DNA of 64,000 nucleotides from Polytrichum commune. Its lineage: Eukaryota > Streptophyta > Polytrichopsida > Polytrichales > Polytrichaceae. The notes beneath the pieces were generated by a model that was not told the origin of the DNA, did no database searches, and saw only the letters and a program-made list of their open reading frames with translations. This document shows positions 61,401 through 64,000 of this stretch, in pieces (the stretch's first letter is position 1; every line of letters starts with the position of its first letter). Position numbers and translations under genes: made by a program. Where the stretch lies: positions 19,641,501-19,705,500 of the forward strand of contig OX485805.1 of the NCBI GenBank assembly GCA_950295325.1, given 5' to 3'.

Positions 61401-63665
61401 TAGGAAAAATTGCTCATTTCGGCATTATTCAATGAAAATACTATTCATAGTAGCACTACCATTGAAAATATTGACATTATTCGCAATATTCTTACTATTC
61501 ATTACTTGTATTGGCATCAATTTCTTCCAAATTTCTAAGTTTTTGATTTCCCATGAAGGATAGTGGAGGCCCATGTCAAATGCTAAGTATAGAATGGAAC
61601 ACAACCATGCACTTGAATAATGTTATGAAGAAACTTGGGGTTCTAAAACATCCCTTATGGACTTTACTTGTGGACTCAAGATTGGACCCAAGCTTCTAGA
61701 TTGGTTTCTCAAATTAGGAGCATTTTCTTGAATGGGCACCACCGAACGTGGCAGGAAAGCGATGCCACATTAGCACCACTTCATTTCTCATACCTTGGAC
61801 CTGGACTCTAATGTAAACTCTTGGGGTCCAAAAAAATTGTTGACCAATAGGATTGCTTGACTTTGAATTTTCTTTGGTCTTGGACCCTAGTGTTAACCCA
61901 TCCTAAGTGTCAACCCATAAGGTAGACGTGCCTAAATCTAACATTACAATAATCTAGACACATGTATTTGAGCGGCATTTGATTAGGTGTGAATCTAAGA
62001 ACAAACACTAAAAAAACATACATTTGAAAGAGATAGGACTATAAGCTCATAATATGCTAATCATTCTAGGCTCGATAATCAATATAATCCATGGGGACCT
62101 ATATAACCATTTAATGACCACAAGAATCTTCACTTTGATGATGACTGAAATATTCATATGAGCTCCAAAAATCATAAGGCAAATGTCTACAGCCTCGATT
62201 TGGATTTGCTGATCATCTCGCACTAATTGCACATAAATTCATATCCTACAGGACGTACACTAAGTGGGTGCAGATTGAAGAGAGAAAAGCATCCAAAAAC
62301 AACACATGACTACCTCGTTAGTTTATACCTAGTACATACCTGGACATCTCCACTGTCGTGTTGCCGCATATAACACATCACAATGCGTTTCACGATATCG
62401 CTGTCGAACAGTGTGTCTCCGGTGGTGGAGAAGGATGGAATCAACAACTCATCGAGAGTGGCTTGCTCCAGTTGCATCCCAGCCCGTCTCTCGAGCTCCA
62501 GCCGACAGGCTACCGTGGTCTCCAGGAGCAGGGAGGTGCGCAGCAAATCGAACAAGAAAGAGCACGAAACCGCGTTCCTCTCTGATGGCAGGATGCTCAC
62601 AATCGTCTCCACGAGAGCCCGCTGCTCATGCTCCATGCTTTGCGTGCCAGTGCTATTCGTCTGCAACGATGGACGTTTGCACATATTAAAGTGAGCGGGC
62701 CCTAAAACTAACTGACACTTTTGACTCTGCACCCACTTCTTGTAGGATGTGTAACATGCAACTAGTGCGAGATGATTACCAAATCCAAATCATGCCTGTA
62801 TCCATTTTCCTCGTAATTTTTGGAGCTCTTATGAATATCATATTCATTATAAGTAAAGGTTCTCTTTCTCAATAGACGGTCATATAGGTCCCCCCGCAAT
62901 TACGCTGACAGTTGAGTCTAGAATGTTAACAAATTTTCAGCACAAAGTCCAATATGTAATAAATGCATGCAAGCTTTTCAGTGTCTATTCTTAGATCCAC
63001 ACTCAACCACACACCACTTGAATATAGGTGTTTGTTTCAGATAAGTCACAGTTCAAGAAGAAAAAGTGAAGACCCCTTTGCTCCCCTGGGGGCAGTTTAT
63101 GTGGGTTTTTATCACCCATGATTGCAAGATCTTTTACATGGGTTGACGATGAATAGTGTCCACGACCACACCATTCATCAATTGTTTAGTGAAACTTGAA
63201 TTATTATTACATATAATAACTTATATCATGGTTAAATGAGCCAAAAACCTACCACTACAGTAGTATTCCCTTTCTGGAAAAGGAAGAAAAGAAAAAAACC
63301 ATCTCACATTGGGATCCCTATCAAGCAGAAGAAATTGGCTCAGGCAGTGTTTAGGTCAGCAGCACTCTACCTCAGGGTTACATTCAATGGAGAGCAGGTT
63401 CTGTCCATTCTGCCTATTGTGAATTTTCTTAAGAGCACGGTGTGCGAAGTGCATGATGGCTCCCCCTATGCTCTCGCACATCAAGCCTTTCGACCGCATC
63501 GCTGAAATTGTCCTCTGGAAAAAATTAAAGTGAAGAATGGCGAGGTCCTCAGCCCACCATTCGATTACGGGCACTTTAGGCACGTTGATTAGGGTGAGCT
63601 TTATGGTGTCTGCTATGTTAGAGGCATCGTATTCCAAACGAGGCAAACCACGTGCAAATTGGTCC
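58454..63665 (-). CDS. NPH3/RPT2-like protein, C-terminal four exons (5' part beyond window)
   Basis: Member of the plant NPH3/RPT2-like family: BTB-NPH3 proteins that act at the plasma membrane with phototropins and as CUL3 adaptors. Exons (minus, 5' to 3'): 63665-63371, 62660-62340, 60303-60085, 59035-58454. All later junctions are phase 0; exon A starts one base into a codon, so more exons lie to the right, including the BTB domain. About 471 residues are present. NPH3 domain signs: WWAEDLAILHFNFFQRTISA, ALVETIVSILPSERNAVSCS, CRLELERRAGMQLEQATLDE, LLIPSFS, LYRAIDIFLK, KLMDCQKLSQDACTHVAQNE, LPVQVVVQVLYIEQLRLR. Then a coiled coil (VRKENRELRLEIACLRMRL), a basic amphipathic stretch SVSKKFVKLNPF and the end KPRKRRHSMS. 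The tail resembles the 14-3-3-binding end of NPH3. Exon B is bracketed by inverted repeats. Confidence 0.92.
59232..59637. mobile_element. possible Harbinger-like miniature element in NPH3-like intron
   Basis: The inverted ends share GTTCACATGG and GTCCCAAGTC (left ACTAGTTCACATGGGTCCC, right complement CCGGTTCACATGGTGTCCC). The outer right end reads GGCCCTTAG, which would fit a TTA duplication, but the left border is unclear. It lies between exons C and D. Confidence 0.45.
60509..60638. mobile_element. foldback miniature element, family D, copy 2
   Basis: Inverted arms with AAGCAGCGTGCGTT outside and CAAGAATATAACCATGGGAT inside, matching the element in PHO1-like intron 10. Located in the intron between exons B and C. 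Confidence 0.65.
61917..62272. repeat. dispersed repeat, family E, copy 2 (direct)
   Basis: About 355 bp matching 11592-11938. It ends about 65 bp to the left of exon B of the NPH3-like gene. Shared blocks with the inverted copy include GTGCGAGATGAT, ATTTTTGGAGCTC and TATATAGGTCCCC (read on the opposite strand here). Confidence 0.7.
62724..63027. repeat. dispersed repeat, family E, copy 3 (inverted)
   Basis: About 300 bp, reverse complement of 61917-62272 with moderate divergence. It starts about 64 bp to the right of exon B, so the exon lies in the loop of a long imperfect inverted repeat. Confidence 0.7.
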
Positions 63666-64000
63666 CTGTAGAATGGAGAATCCAAGCATCAGAATAGGTA
63701 CCTCAAAATCCACATAATTTACAATCGTGAAAATTATATAAGATAGCTGTAGTAAAAGGGAGAACCTCTGTTAAGAAAATGGACGCTATTGGTCTCAATA
63801 TGAGAGCTTATGAAGAAGAGAATCAGAAGAAGGTAGGTATCATTTCCATATGTACCCTCAGACTTTGTGGCAAAGATGCCTAACAGTGTTCGTAAAGAAG
63901 CCATGGACAGAGTGTGGATTATTTTACTACTAGAGAATGTGGAATTCTTACATCCATAAAAAGGAACGTGTCCTATGCAACATCAAGTTGCGTTTCAACA

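Noticed and set aside
62358..62694. Overlapping plus-strand open frames opposite NPH3-like exon B
   Set aside because: Antisense shadows of the real coding exon.

Overview
The window is nuclear DNA of a land plant. Two genes belong to plant families (a PHO1-type SPX-EXS phosphate transporter and an NPH3/RPT2-like protein), all genes are split by GT-AG introns, and most of the remainder is AT-rich mobile DNA. Intron length, transposon content and a repeat protein I associate with seed-free plants suggest a bryophyte, lycophyte or fern rather than a flowering plant. That last step is inference and I cannot name the species.

Layout. 0.5-3.3 kb: a decayed minus-strand gene of a large repeat-encoded protein family. 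4.0-9.7 kb: two pogo/Tigger-like DNA transposons in opposite orientation. The first carries a transposase whole except for one in-frame stop; the second is internally deleted, holds a foreign GC-richer segment and has a small element inserted in its terminal repeat. 10.5-21.1 kb, minus strand: a PHO1-like gene that I assembled into 12 phase-consistent exons (about 947 residues), with several miniature transposons in its introns. 21.1-29.9 kb: gene-poor DNA with small repeats. 29.9-31.3 kb: a decayed minus-strand gene of unknown family. 33.9-35.5 kb: a tandem array of about 137-bp units, each built round a long palindrome centred on GGTACC. 36.5-37.0 kb: a third pogo fragment. 40.2-42.3 kb: a miniature element, two G-boxes and a two-exon gene for a 78-residue protein whose intron holds a threefold repeat. 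43-54.4 kb: a transposon graveyard with several families, some nested. 54.6-57.2 kb, plus strand: a four-exon [2Fe-2S] ferredoxin-like gene, probably organelle-targeted. 58.5-63.7 kb, minus strand: the 3' four exons of an NPH3-like gene running off the right edge.

The genes do not form one pathway: phosphate export, an iron-sulfur protein and blue-light-type signalling are ordinary neighbours. The ferredoxin-like and NPH3-like genes converge. What connects the loci is a shared set of miniature elements; two families occur in introns of both the PHO1-like and the NPH3-like gene. The most unusual structures are the palindromic tandem array, a perfect 25-bp inverted repeat at 49976-50035, and an NPH3 exon bracketed by inverted copies of one repeat.
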